Below, one piece after another: positions 51,639 through 60,554 of a DNA stretch of 64,000 nucleotides (its first letter is position 1; each line of letters opens with the position of its first letter). Below the pieces are notes generated by a model. It ran no database searches. It saw nothing but the letters and a program-made list of their open reading frames with translations, and had not been told where the DNA came from. Location of the stretch: NCBI GenBank assembly GCA_964496875.1, contig CAZCBH010000015.1:10126-74125 (forward strand), read 5' to 3'. Origin of the DNA: RI-106 sp964496875 (lineage in GTDB: Bacteria; Cyanobacteriota; Vampirovibrionia; Obscuribacterales; Obscuribacteraceae). Made by a program: the position numbers and the translations under genes.

Positions 51639-54080
51639 TTACAGCACGGCAAGGTACTGGGAAACGTATTCATGGACCGAATCCCAGGCGGTTCTCGCCT
51701 TGCGGCGACCTCTCAGCTCTTCATCAACTTGCTTCGAGCCCGGAGGCTTGATTGATGAAGGACGCAATGATTGCAACTCCTCGTCAGAGTCGAACTGAAT
51801 CATCGAGCCGTCACGTCCATAAAATCTGAATGTCGATGCGTTCGATTGGGCAAGCCAGTCGCCGTATCTTCTGTAGCTGTCTTTCAATTCCTGGAAGCGG
51901 GTCGCCATCCTGAAGCCATCGTAGGTCAGCAGTGCTGTGAGGCTGCTCCAGTTGCCGTCTAAATCTTCTAGAATTCTTCTTTCGATGTGGATGCTGCGTA
52001 CTAAATCCACGCACCAGAACTGACCGTCCATTTTTCTGATGGTCAGGCATCCGCGCGGGTCGCAGGTCATAGATTCACCCTGGGCTCGGACCCTGCCACA
52101 GGGGTCCCGGACCACCACTCCGTGGTGATCCCGCTCTCCATAGGTGTGCAGGCTGCCGTCGGCGTTGTATCTGGAGAAGGCTATTAAATTGCCGCTGTTG
52201 TCGTAGGTGAAAGTAATAGAGACTTTGTCCCCGGACCGCACAGCGAGAACCTTACCGACAGAATCTTTTACAACGACGGCACCGTTGGGATAGATCTCTT
52301 TCCGTTTGCCTCTCGAGAGGGGCAACAGGCAGGGCTGCGGTGACTGCTTTATGAAAGAGCCACGGTTCTTCCTTTTCAAATCGAGAAGATCAGCATCAGA
52401 GCCTCGGGCAATTTTTTCTAGCTGTTTCAAGAGCTCGGCCGGATTGTCCGCCAGTTCTTCTGCGTAGCTGCCATATTTGCTCTTTTGCCGCTGCGGTTCT
52501 TTCGGCGCTTCTGCGGAGGCAGGGCTAGAGTCGGATTCGGTACCGGAACCAGAGCCAGCACCAGCACCAGCACCAGCACCAGCACCAGCACCAGAGCCGG
52601 TGACTGAACTTAAACTCGTGACTCTTTCCTGTCCGGTATATGCGATAGATATTTTAGTGCCGGTTTCATCATCCTGGAAATTCGATTCATCGTCTTCCTC
52701 GGTGCTCTCTTCCAGCAGTGAGACCGAGTGCATACGATTGTCCAGAGCCCTGAACCATTTTTCGAGCATCGCTTCGGTGCGGGAAAGCGGCGCTGTGGCA
52801 ATTCGACTTTCCTGACCTTCTTGTGGTGACAAGGCTCTTTTCTGGTCGATGAGAGAAGCAGGTGGCGAGGTGAAATCGGCTGTATCTATGGGCGAAGCCA
52901 GGGGCGAGACGAAATCCGTTTCTGTTTCTGTATTCGAATTCGTATTTGTATTTTTCGCAGCGATATATTCGCTTGTCGATGCGCCAGTTCTAGCACCGGC
53001 GAAATTATTGGGGTCGGCAACCGGGTCCGGTGTAGCAGCAAAGCCGAGGTTCAGGCGGGCAGAGATGGAAGGCTGGACCTGACCGGCTGGAAAGCTCGAA
53101 CTTGAAGTTGCTCTCTTTTCGGCTCGGTTTTTTAATTCATCGCTGACGGTCTGATACCACTGCTCATAGGCGTGATACCTTTCACTGGCTTCTTCCTGCT
53201 GGCTCAGGGAGTTGGACTGGGTGATGGTGTCGACGTCTGGGGCTGTTGCGAGCCCGCGGTCTTCGTAAATGTCCTGGTCCTCTTCGGTGTTCTTCAGAAC
53301 ATGCTCTATCACCAGACTTGAAAGGGAGCGATTGACCCGTCGACGTCCGAAGCGACCTCGAGAGTTCGGCTTGCCGTGGAAGAGGTCTTCTATAGCAGGG
53401 TCTGCCGCAATTTCAGCGGGACTGTCGATGTCTGAGTACACTGACTCTTCCCTCAACAAATCATTGACCGGGCTCATATCCTGAAGCAGGTCCGACAGAT
53501 CGTCCCAGGGGCGTTTTTCCCCGGTGAGCATCGCTTCGACTTCCTGGCTGTCATCATGGATAATGCCATAGAGATCGCCCATGGCAGATATCTCCGCTTC
53601 AGGGTTGAAATAGGTCTGAATCGACGCCGGATCTGTTGTCAGATGCGTTACCGGATTTTGTGCCGGGGCATGCTCTTGCATTCGTTCTAACTGGTAGAAA
53701 GCCTCGGCCGGCTGAAGCATGTCCAGGATTTCTGTCGCTTCCATGTTATCGAGGGTGGCGAGATCGGCAATATTGCCCAGGTGGGCCGCTTCCTGGATGG
53801 CGGGCTCTTTCAAGAGTTCCCGGGTGAGCAGATCTACCTCGGGATTTGGCGCTGTTTCCTTGAGCTTGCGATTCAGAATGGTTCTCACCGCAGCGAATTC
53901 AGGTACCCTGGCAGTGTTCAATATGGCTTTCTGGCAGAGACCGGAATTTTTTGCCAGGAAATTGATAAGGCGACGATAGTCCGCACGCTGAGGGTTTTCG
54001 AAGCCCTCAGCCTGAGCGTACACCCTGCGTTTGTGGCGAGGCCAGCAAGCGGTGCGCTCTGAGTCCATATTCGCCTTCAC
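51639..54080 (-). CDS. large modular protein with YD/RHS-like C-terminal region, hypothetical
   Basis: This encodes 813 residues without a signal peptide. The N-terminal ~250 residues are helical and acidic. The middle ~300 residues are low-complexity, with an Asn/Thr stretch and an Ala-Gly repeat coded by six perfect 6-bp units. The C-terminal ~230 residues contain YD/RHS-like beta-repeat motifs (NGAVVVKDSVGKVLAV, TYDNSGNLIAFSRYNADGSLHTYGERDHHG) and a C-terminal region of unknown type. No toxin domain is visible. It is the first gene of the operon with the mutase and FtsB-like genes. Confidence 0.65.
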   Translation of the reverse strand: MKANMDSERTACWPRHKRRVYAQAEGFENPQRADYRRLINFLAKNSGLCQKAILNTARVPEFAAVRTILNRKLKETAPNPEVDLLTRELLKEPAIQEAAHLGNIADLATLDNMEATEILDMLQPAEAFYQLERMQEHAPAQNPVTHLTTDPASIQTYFNPEAEISAMGDLYGIIHDDSQEVEAMLTGEKRPWDDLSDLLQDMSPVNDLLREESVYSDIDSPAEIAADPAIEDLFHGKPNSRGRFGRRRVNRSLSSLVIEHVLKNTEEDQDIYEDRGLATAPDVDTITQSNSLSQQEEASERYHAYEQWYQTVSDELKNRAEKRATSSSSFPAGQVQPSISARLNLGFAATPDPVADPNNFAGARTGASTSEYIAAKNTNTNSNTETETDFVSPLASPIDTADFTSPPASLIDQKRALSPQEGQESRIATAPLSRTEAMLEKWFRALDNRMHSVSLLEESTEEDDESNFQDDETGTKISIAYTGQERVTSLSSVTGSGAGAGAGAGAGAGSGSGTESDSSPASAEAPKEPQRQKSKYGSYAEELADNPAELLKQLEKIARGSDADLLDLKRKNRGSFIKQSPQPCLLPLSRGKRKEIYPNGAVVVKDSVGKVLAVRSGDKVSITFTYDNSGNLIAFSRYNADGSLHTYGERDHHGVVVRDPCGRVRAQGESMTCDPRGCLTIRKMDGQFWCVDLVRSIHIERRILEDLDGNWSSLTALLTYDGFRMATRFQELKDSYRRYGDWLAQSNASTFRFYGRDGSMIQFDSDEELQSLRPSSIKPPGSKQVDEELRGRRKARTAWDSVHEYVSQYLAVL
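52555..52590 (+). repeat. in-frame 6-bp microsatellite (CCAGCA)6
   Basis: Six perfect CCAGCA units, flanked by imperfect ones, code for alternating Gly-Ala on the minus strand inside the 813-residue protein. The unit is a multiple of three, so slippage changes the length of the Gly-Ala linker without breaking the frame. Confidence 0.85.
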
Positions 54081-54165
54081 CCCCAGCGGTCCACGCTACG
54101 CTCACCGTCGCTCTCCATGGGAGTCGATCTGATAATGTAGCGCTCTTATATTAACATCGAAGTGA

Positions 54166-54981
54166 CTATTTGTCGTAGCGTGGTGCTTCGGTGTCGAGCC
54201 AGCCTCTGACCTGGAGTGATTCTGCCATCCTAATGCCTGTGGTGCGTTCGTCGTACATGGCGACACAGAATTGACCCATAGTAATTTTATTTTGGCTGAG
54301 CAAATATTCAGCAAGCTGCAAGGATTTTAATTCTGGATCGGTGACATAACCTGCCTGGAGTACAAGTTCGACCAATGGAATATCGGGATAGAGCTTCATC
54401 TGGTTGAGCAGGGCCTGGACCTCTGCCGGTCCGGTGAACTGAGCATTTTTCATCAGTTCTATTAGCTTGGGCAAGCTGTCGTCTATTTGCTGGGTGGTCA
54501 CCATCTGAATTGGTTGAGTTTCCGGAATCGGCTCATCCGGCGCTTCAATCATCTCGAGGGTGCCGTCATCCGGAATGATTCTCTGCTCAACCAGGCTGCT
54601 GCGAGCGACGATTAAATCATGGCTCAGTCTCAATCTCGGCTTTCTAAGAATAAAGCCGGCGTTGAGGATTTTGAAATACTTCTCTTTGTCTTCCTTGGGA
54701 TCGGCATGTTTGCGGAGGAAGCGTTTGATCGATTTGAAATAAGCAGCCAGCACCATGCTGGGGTTTACATCGCACTCGATCTGGAGCAGTTCATAATAGT
54801 TGTCGGCGTAGACATCGGCGTCTGCCTTCGGCGGAGGAAGCAGATCGGGAAAGAGTTGATAGAGCTCCTGACAGGATTTGACCATACCGGTCAAATCAGA
54901 CTCGGCCCAACTCAATCTAAGAGCCGAGCATAGAATCTGGCTTTCGAGCTCGATTCGGTTTGCGCCACCCGAACTGGCCAA
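54166..54981 (-). CDS. degenerate J-domain-like protein, hypothetical
   Basis: This encodes 271 residues. Residues ~58-125 follow the J-domain plan (DNYYELLQIECDVNPSMVLAAYFKSIKRFLRKHADPKE...KYFKILNAGFILRKPRLRLSHDL), with HAD in place of the HPD needed to stimulate Hsp70. The C-terminal ~100 residues (LQLAEYLLSQNKITMGQFCVAMYDE) resemble the helical MSHEN-like N-domains of GspE ATPases. It starts 44 bp after the FHA gene and is probably co-transcribed. Likely an adaptor rather than a co-chaperone. Confidence 0.65.
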   Translation of the reverse strand: MASSGGANRIELESQILCSALRLSWAESDLTGMVKSCQELYQLFPDLLPPPKADADVYADNYYELLQIECDVNPSMVLAAYFKSIKRFLRKHADPKEDKEKYFKILNAGFILRKPRLRLSHDLIVARSSLVEQRIIPDDGTLEMIEAPDEPIPETQPIQMVTTQQIDDSLPKLIELMKNAQFTGPAEVQALLNQMKLYPDIPLVELVLQAGYVTDPELKSLQLAEYLLSQNKITMGQFCVAMYDERTTGIRMAESLQVRGWLDTEAPRYDK

Positions 54982-55025
54982 TTTAGGTATCCTCCAGAAT
55001 CAATAACTTACCAGGTCTCTATCTG

Positions 55026-55472
55026 TCATTCCACTTCGAACGTCAATTCTGTATGTCCGACCCGGATTTTGTCTCCAGTCGATAATATCTGCCGCTTAAC
55101 AACCGGATGGCCGTTTAGTAAGGTGCCGTTCGTGGAGCCCAGATCTTCTATCCAGAAGTCCGAGTCTTCGAAGGTGATCCAGGCGTGGTGCCTGGAGGCG
55201 AAGGTGTCGTCGGCCACTACCACCTGATTGGTCGGGTCTCGACCGATTTTTACTTTATTCGTTTTGAGAGGAATCTTTTGACCTGTTTTCTGGACAATTA
55301 CGCAGACATGAGAAGGCATGTTGGCGTCGCTGTCTGTTTCGGCTTTCAGATAGTCACTCTGCAGGCTCTTGAGATCGAGATCGGTCACTGTGGCGCAGTA
55401 GACGCACTTCTCTCCAGCCGGCGTCGGTCTACCACAGCTATCACAAGGCTCTGTCTTGGTGTTATCGCTCAT
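55026..55472 (-). CDS. zinc-ribbon plus FHA-domain protein
   Basis: This encodes 148 residues. CDSCG and CVYC at residues ~10-27 form a zinc-ribbon-like knuckle. The FHA domain at ~70-145 has the full set of phosphothreonine-binding motifs: GRDPTNQ, SRHHA and STNGT. FHA domains read phosphothreonine marks made by Hanks kinases such as those at 9920 and 12181. No signal peptide; cytoplasmic. First gene of a short operon with the J-like gene. Confidence 0.92.
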   Translation of the reverse strand: MSDNTKTEPCDSCGRPTPAGEKCVYCATVTDLDLKSLQSDYLKAETDSDANMPSHVCVIVQKTGQKIPLKTNKVKIGRDPTNQVVVADDTFASRHHAWITFEDSDFWIEDLGSTNGTLLNGHPVVKRQILSTGDKIRVGHTELTFEVE

Positions 55473-55613
55473 GTCGAATGCTATTGAGACTCATTGGAAC
55501 ACTACAATCGGAGTAATTATACGAGAGAGGGAAGCGAAAAACATAACGGTTTGGAAAGTCGATACATCAGGAGGTATCTAGTTCCAGATGTCAAACCGGC
55601 AGTCTAAGCTGAC

Positions 55614-55895
55614 CTAGTTCTCTTTAGTCTGTTCCTCGGTTAGCTCTAATCCAATCAGTCTGAGGACTTCCGGATTATCTCCGTAACAATCTCTAATCAC
55701 CTTGATGTCATCAGCCGAGGCGTTTTTGAGAAAGTTCTTCAATGACTCGAGCTTTTCTTCCGATATTCTCCGGGTAGCAAATTTCACTTCCGGAGCTTCC
55801 TGGTTCGCAGCCCTGTTCCGTCTGTCGTTTTGAGGATTCGGCAGGGAGTGATTTAGCGGTACGTCGTTGTTTTTGTCTTGGTCTTTTTCGCTCAC
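55614..55895 (-). CDS. small acidic protein, hypothetical
   Basis: This encodes 93 residues from GTG 55895, which has GAGGAAG 9 nt upstream; ATG 55934 is the alternative. The N-terminal half is Asn/Asp/Pro-rich and disordered. The C-terminal half (ISEEKLESLKNFLKNASADDIKVIRDCYGDNPEVLRLIGLEL) is helical. No family is recognised. An overlapping frame at 55711-55971 is a shadow. Confidence 0.5.
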   Translation of the reverse strand: MSEKDQDKNNDVPLNHSLPNPQNDRRNRAANQEAPEVKFATRRISEEKLESLKNFLKNASADDIKVIRDCYGDNPEVLRLIGLELTEEQTKEN

Positions 55896-56037
55896 TTGAA
55901 TCAGGCTTCCTCGATGTCGCGACCTGGCGCTCATACTCTATCGAAGCGCCATGGCAATATCCACACCCCAATTGTAGCGAAACGACGGGATTATGGCGAC
56001 TGTTGAAACCAGCTGCGAGTGGTTTCAGGAAAGGGTT

Positions 56038-56391
56038 TCAAGAAGCTGAGGCGATGCTGACATCAGAGTCCGCATCGGATGTGACCTTGGATTGCTCTTC
56101 TTTGTCTTGCTCCATCTTTTTAGAGCGGAAGCAATAACTGCAGTAGACTGGACGATAACCTTTGGGTTGGAAAGGCACCCTGGTTGGGGCTTCGCACTCG
56201 GCACACTTGACCTCGGTTGTTTTATTCGGGTCATCCCCATTTCTAAGGGCTCGCATTAGAATGCGGCAATTGGGGCATCGTTTGGGCTCGTTGACCAGCC
56301 CTTTTTTACTGAAAAACTCCTGTTCTCCTTTGGAAAAGAGGAATGTTTCACTGCAGTCTCTACAGGTTAGGTCCTTATCTTCAAATACCAT
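56038..56391 (-). CDS. double zinc-ribbon protein
   Basis: This encodes 117 residues from ATG 56391, behind AGGTGA. The first zinc ribbon is CRDCSETF...KRCPNCR (with the FSKGEQEFFSKKGL spacer typical of the family). The second is KCAECEAPTRVPFQPKGYRPVYCSYCF. Families of this type occur across Bacteria with unknown function. The C-terminus is acidic and Ser/Asp-rich. It is 164 bp upstream of the tsaD gene end. Confidence 0.85.
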   Translation of the reverse strand: MVFEDKDLTCRDCSETFLFSKGEQEFFSKKGLVNEPKRCPNCRILMRALRNGDDPNKTTEVKCAECEAPTRVPFQPKGYRPVYCSYCFRSKKMEQDKEEQSKVTSDADSDVSIASAS

Positions 56392-56555
56392 TGCTCGGGT
56401 CACCTTGACAAAAAATCTGAACGTAAAATCGCACAGAATCACACTATTTGAAATCATGCTATCACGCAGGTAGAGCGGATAGAATTGAATATTGCCTGAC
56501 TATAGGAGAATCACCATAGAAATATATGGCTCTCCCTACATCGGTTAATCCCGGG

Positions 56556-57566
56556 CTAGCTCTTTAAACGAGCGGACTTTGCCTTCCTGCGGGAAGGGCT
56601 TCTGGAGTAGACACTGGCGTCCAGTCCAGCTTCTTCGCCTATAAAGTGGGCTGCCGATGCCACCATGGCCGCGTTGTCCGTGCAGTATTTCAGAGGCGGC
56701 ATATAAATACTGGCTTTGCCTTCTTCTTGCAGAGTTTCGAAGCGTTTTCTCAGGTCCGAGTTGGCGGCTACGCCGCCCGCCAGAACCAGTTTATCGATGC
56801 CGAAGCTCTCCATGGCCTGCACGCTTTTCTTGAAAAGCACTCTGTTCACCGCATCCTGAAAGGCGGCGGCCAGATCCTCTCTGGGTAGAGGTTCCTCCAG
56901 TTTTTCCACCTGTCTCAGAACGGCTGTTTTCAAGCCGCTGAAACTGAAATTGAAGCCTTCCACCACACCTTCAGGAAAGCGGAAGGCTATCGCGTTGCCA
57001 TTTCGAGCGATTCTGTCGATGCTGGGACCGCCGGGATATTCCAGACCGAGCAGCCGGGCTACTTTGTCGTAGGCTTCTCCGGCTGCATCATCGAAGGTCT
57101 GACCGAGGATTTCTCCATCTTTGTAGGTGTCGAATTTCATCAGCTGACTGTGACCACCGGAGACCAGAAGGCAGATGAAAGGCGGCTCCAGATCCGAATC
57201 TAGATAGTTCGCATAAACGTGGGAGAAAAGATGATCGATGGTTACCAGAGGCTTGGACCAGGACCAGGCCAGAGCCTTGGCGCAAGAGAGACCGACCAGA
57301 AGAGTGCCCACCAGGCCCGGTCCGTTGGTGCAGGCAATATGAGTGAGCTCATCCGGTTTTATGGCCGCCTGGCGCAAGGTTTCTTCTACCACCTGATTGA
57401 TGGCGGAGAGATGATGGCGAGCGGCCACTTCCGGGACAACGCCGCCATATTTTTCGTGGATGGCAATCTGGCTGTCCACGCAGTCGGCCAGGACTTTTCG
57501 TCCGTCCTCTACTATTGCCGCTGCGGTTTCGTCGCAGCTTGTCTCGATTGCAAGGATAAGGCTCAT
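56556..57566 (-). CDS. tsaD: tRNA threonylcarbamoyladenosine synthase TsaD
   Basis: This encodes 336 residues, normal length. Kae1/Qri7/TsaD motifs are present: ILAIETSCDETAAAIV, metal-binding HHLSAINQ, NGPGLVGTLLVGLSCAKALAW, the second His motif TIDHLFSHVYAN, LLVSGGHSQL and the C-terminal KYCTDNAAMVA. It transfers the threonylcarbamoyl group to A37 of ANN-decoding tRNAs together with TsaB and TsaE, which are not encoded here. Confidence 0.97.
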   Translation of the reverse strand: MSLILAIETSCDETAAAIVEDGRKVLADCVDSQIAIHEKYGGVVPEVAARHHLSAINQVVEETLRQAAIKPDELTHIACTNGPGLVGTLLVGLSCAKALAWSWSKPLVTIDHLFSHVYANYLDSDLEPPFICLLVSGGHSQLMKFDTYKDGEILGQTFDDAAGEAYDKVARLLGLEYPGGPSIDRIARNGNAIAFRFPEGVVEGFNFSFSGLKTAVLRQVEKLEEPLPREDLAAAFQDAVNRVLFKKSVQAMESFGIDKLVLAGGVAANSDLRKRFETLQEEGKASIYMPPLKYCTDNAAMVASAAHFIGEEAGLDASVYSRSPSRRKAKSARLKS

Positions 57567-57762
57567 GACAATTGTGCTCTGAAATCAGCTTCTATACTGG
57601 ATTTTACTAGGATGGTAGTGGGCATAGAAATGGGTATAAGAGTAATAGTTACTTGATTCGATTCAGGTAGTTTCTCAGGATGTTTCTTTCAAGGGGTTGG
57701 ATCGGGAGAAGGAAAATCGTCTAAAGGCTCACAAAATTAAGGTTTTGGCGCCTGTGAGGCTA

Positions 57763-57791
57763 TTGACAAGCTCCCTTTTATTAAGTACTAT
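57763..57791 (+). promoter_or_regulatory. near-consensus sigma-70 promoter
   Basis: A perfect -35 TTGACA and -10 TACTAT are separated by exactly 17 bp, upstream of the exported-protein trio. The leader to ATG 57954 would be about 155 nt and contains a GCGAAG/CTTCGC hairpin around 57865-57885. No riboswitch class was recognised in it. The remaining non-coding part of 57567-57953 holds nothing else I could identify. Confidence 0.75.
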
Positions 57792-57953
57792 TCATCTAGT
57801 TCATTCCAGGCTAATTATCCGCTTATTCAGCTCAGTCAGCTTACTAAAGGAATAAATTCTGGATGCGAAGCGAAGCTCTCTTCGCGGTACTTACTAAAAC
57901 AATCGGGTTTTTTCTGTCTCCATCAGTCTATAGATTTGCCACAGGGGTTCATC

Positions 57954-58589
57954 ATGCTCAGCCATCTCAAAACTACCTTCAAGCTTTCACTGTTAGCGGC
58001 TTCAGTAGTCGGATTCATGGTTATCCAGGCCGGTGACGCCAGGGCTCAGTCCTCCGGCTTTCTGCCCAGCGGCAGCATTCAAATGGGGCAGAATGGACCT
58101 GTTGCCACATTCCAGAATTCCAGTCTGCTTGGTGGTCAGCGCAGCGTAATCGCTCCCCGTCAGAATGCGGGATTTGGTTTTAGTCCCGTCGATAGTGGCT
58201 CGCGAGCCGCTGGAATTCCCACCGGACCCCAGGGTCAGGGCGGAGTCGGATACGGTTTCGGAGTGGGCAGTGGTGGTAGCGCCATGTCCTCCCAGGGAGC
58301 CACCGGAGTTCAATCGCGAGAGTCGATCACCACCCAGGGCAAATGGTACGGTGACGCCGGTGAGACCGCACCGCAGCAGGGCTGGATGAGAGGTAATACC
58401 ACCCAAGAGACCAACATTTTGAGCCAACCGGTCAGCGCTCTTGCTAACCCGGTACCCTCCAATTCGTTCAACTTCGGCTTCCAGGGAGGAGTCAGAGGTT
58501 GGGGTGGCACGGTATACAACGGCATTCGGAGAGGCTGGATTCTACCGCCAACCTCCACCACCTCGGTGGACCTGAATATTGTTGACTAG
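57954..58589 (+). CDS. exported Gly/Ser/Gln-rich protein 1, hypothetical
   Basis: This encodes 211 residues from ATG 57954 (AGGGG 7 nt upstream; ATG 57936 is less likely). A signal peptide ends near DARAQ. The mature part is Gly/Ser/Asn/Gln-rich, with GFGFSPVDSG, GVGYGFGVGSGG and an aromatic C-terminal region. Its composition resembles surface or matrix proteins. It is first of three adjacent exported proteins of similar style (also 58654 and 59352) behind a strong promoter. Confidence 0.7.
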   Translation: MLSHLKTTFKLSLLAASVVGFMVIQAGDARAQSSGFLPSGSIQMGQNGPVATFQNSSLLGGQRSVIAPRQNAGFGFSPVDSGSRAAGIPTGPQGQGGVGYGFGVGSGGSAMSSQGATGVQSRESITTQGKWYGDAGETAPQQGWMRGNTTQETNILSQPVSALANPVPSNSFNFGFQGGVRGWGGTVYNGIRRGWILPPTSTTSVDLNIVD

Positions 58590-58594
58590 TTAGT

Positions 58595-58618
58595 GAGATA
58601 GCGAGATAGCGAGATAGA
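58595..58618 (+). repeat. short 8-bp tandem repeat
   Basis: GAGATAGC occurs twice, followed by GAGATAGA, between the first and second exported proteins of the trio. Probably too short to form structure; listed as an observation. Confidence 0.5.
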
Positions 58619-58653
58619 TAGATTGCATTCGATTAAAGACTGAGGACAGACCG

Positions 58654-59304
58654 TTGAAAAAGCATTTCGTATCACTGCTTATAGCTGCAATCTATACATC
58701 AGTACCGGTATTCGCGCAGAGTTCCGATGGTTACGATATGACCAATTTCAAGGCGGGAGCAGAGAGCTTTGGTGTTTCGGAGTTTCGTATAACTCCTGAT
58801 ATGTATCCCGAGCATTCTTATCATCGAAAGCTTTTGATGAAACAATATGGACCCCGGGGCAAGCCGGTCGGCTTCAGCACCGTGAGCGGCAAAGCTTTTG
58901 ATTATCTCAATTCAGAAACTCTAAAGACGAAGAGATACCAGCCGAAAGAATCCGATCCGTATTTAGATGCCGCCTACTCTGCTCCTAAGGTTGACGGCAA
59001 CTATGACCCTGCCTATCATTCTGGTGGACCCGGGCAGAGTTTCGGTGCTTCCGAGTTGAAGCCCCTGGGATCTAAATCCAATTCCAATTTCAGTTCCAAT
59101 TTCAAACATAGTGCCGACAGCAGTCCATTCAGAGGTGTCGGCGATGCTTCCAGGTTGTTCTCGACTGGAGCAGCCCCATCGACCGGCAGCGCAAGACCGT
59201 TCAATAGCAGCTCCGGTTATTCGAAGCAGTTTGATCCCGCAACAGGTGATGTTCGCAATCCGTCAGAAGACCAGAGGGTCTTCGATGGTGAATCGATGTT
59301 TTAA
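58654..59304 (+). CDS. exported Ser/Gly-rich protein 2, hypothetical
   Basis: This encodes 216 residues from TTG 58654. A signal peptide (MKKHFVSLLIAAIYTSVPVFAQ) precedes a region with several Tyr/Pro motifs (MYPEHSYHRKLLMKQYGPRGKP) and a Ser/Phe/Asn-rich repeat-like tail (SKSNSNFSSNFKHS). No family is recognised. It is the second of the trio, 64 bp after the first, probably co-transcribed. Confidence 0.7.
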   Translation: MKKHFVSLLIAAIYTSVPVFAQSSDGYDMTNFKAGAESFGVSEFRITPDMYPEHSYHRKLLMKQYGPRGKPVGFSTVSGKAFDYLNSETLKTKRYQPKESDPYLDAAYSAPKVDGNYDPAYHSGGPGQSFGASELKPLGSKSNSNFSSNFKHSADSSPFRGVGDASRLFSTGAAPSTGSARPFNSSSGYSKQFDPATGDVRNPSEDQRVFDGESMF

Positions 59305-59351
59305 GCCAATACCAGTAAACAACCCGTTTAAATCCGAGAGGCCCTAATCTC

Positions 59352-60038
59352 ATGAAATACAAGTTAGCTCTAGCAGCTCTTTCCTTACTATCAATAGTGA
59401 CTTTTGCTCCGGAAGAGGCCTCTGCCCAGGCTGCCTATCAGTCCCAGGGGGCTACCGGAACCTTCGGGCGCAGCTCCTATCTCACCAACAACCTTGGTAG
59501 AGCGGACGCTCAGAGGACTCAGAATCAGGCTCTGCCCAGGCTACCTTCAGCCGCTGGTCTTGGTGGTTTGACTAGGGTGCTTGGACCCCGGGGAAGAAAC
59601 GGTCTTCCTCCCACAAGACTGGACAGTTTTGTCGCATCCAGCGGCTATGACTTTCACATATATGGCGACGAAGGGGTGACTTTGCCGCCGATGTCGGAGT
59701 TTACTCCGGCAAGCCGTATTCAAAGAGGTATCGAGCGTAGCGGTTCGGCTCAGGGGCTCTCGACCGGCCATGGCAGCAATCTTGCTCCTGGCATGGGTGG
59801 TGATGAGTGGGTCGACTACGAAGGACTCTCTCGCTCCGGACCCAATGGCGGCAACAACGTCAACTGGAGAAATGCGATCAACTCCTTCGGCTTGCCCAGA
59901 GCGGACATGAACAGGCACTACGGAACATTTGGTGCTATGGGCAGTACCGACAACAATTCTCAGCCCTTCCAGATGCCGACCCAGACCACACCTCATAACT
60001 CTAACTCTGGTGGTGGATTCGGTTTCAGCTTTCCTTAG
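59352..60038 (+). CDS. exported Gly/Asn-rich protein 3, hypothetical
   Basis: This encodes 228 residues with a signal peptide ending near EASAQA. The mature region is Gly/Ser/Asn/Arg-rich (SQGATGTFGRSSYLTNNLG, NGGNNVNWRNAINS, and a C-terminal GGGFGFSFP). SQGATG also occurs in the first protein of the trio, suggesting shared ancestry. It is the last of the trio, 47 bp after the second. Confidence 0.7.
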   Translation: MKYKLALAALSLLSIVTFAPEEASAQAAYQSQGATGTFGRSSYLTNNLGRADAQRTQNQALPRLPSAAGLGGLTRVLGPRGRNGLPPTRLDSFVASSGYDFHIYGDEGVTLPPMSEFTPASRIQRGIERSGSAQGLSTGHGSNLAPGMGGDEWVDYEGLSRSGPNGGNNVNWRNAINSFGLPRADMNRHYGTFGAMGSTDNNSQPFQMPTQTTPHNSNSGGGFGFSFP

Positions 60039-60138
60039 ATAGGACAGTTTCACTTGTAGCGCAGTTGCGTTTCTCGTTGGCCTGCAGCTTTCAATGCATA
60101 TCTGCTAGACTTTAGCCAGTCTATAGCGGAGTTTAAGC

Positions 60139-60519
60139 ATGCTAGCCACCATTCATACAGACAAAGCGCCCCAGGCGATTGGACCCTATTCCCAGGCCGT
60201 GAAGTGCAACGGATTTGTTTTCGTGTCCGGTCAGATTCCTATAAATCCTTCCACCGGTGAACTTTTAGAGGGCAGCACCGGTGACAAGACAAAGCTTGTA
60301 ATGGAGAATATTGGCAGGATTCTGGAGGAGGCAGGCACCTCTTTCGACAAAGTTGTTAAGACCACTATTTACCTAACGGATCTAAATGAGTTCAACGAGG
60401 TAAATAAGATATATGGAGAGTTTTTCTCCAGCCACAAGCCCGCCAGGGCCACTGTACAGGTAGCGCGTTTGCCCAAGGATGTCAGTGTCGAAATTGACGC
60501 TATTGCATCCCTGGAGTAA
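60139..60519 (+). CDS. ridA: RidA-family (YjgF/YER057c) reactive imine deaminase
   Basis: This encodes 126 residues, the standard size. The family signature is complete: GPYSQAVKCNGFVFVSGQIPINPSTGEL, and ARATVQVARLPKDVSVEIDAIA with the catalytic Arg and Glu. It hydrolyses reactive enamine/imine intermediates such as 2-aminoacrylate, protecting PLP enzymes. Cytoplasmic. Probably its own unit, followed 35 bp later by the prepilin peptidase gene. Confidence 0.96.
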   Translation: MLATIHTDKAPQAIGPYSQAVKCNGFVFVSGQIPINPSTGELLEGSTGDKTKLVMENIGRILEEAGTSFDKVVKTTIYLTDLNEFNEVNKIYGEFFSSHKPARATVQVARLPKDVSVEIDAIASLE

Positions 60520-60554
60520 CTGACTATCCAACTAACTTACTATTCCAGACAAAA

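Noticed and set aside
57850..57930. Riboswitch in the leader of the exported trio
   Set aside because: Only a simple hairpin and a T-rich stretch are visible; no conserved riboswitch core was recognised.
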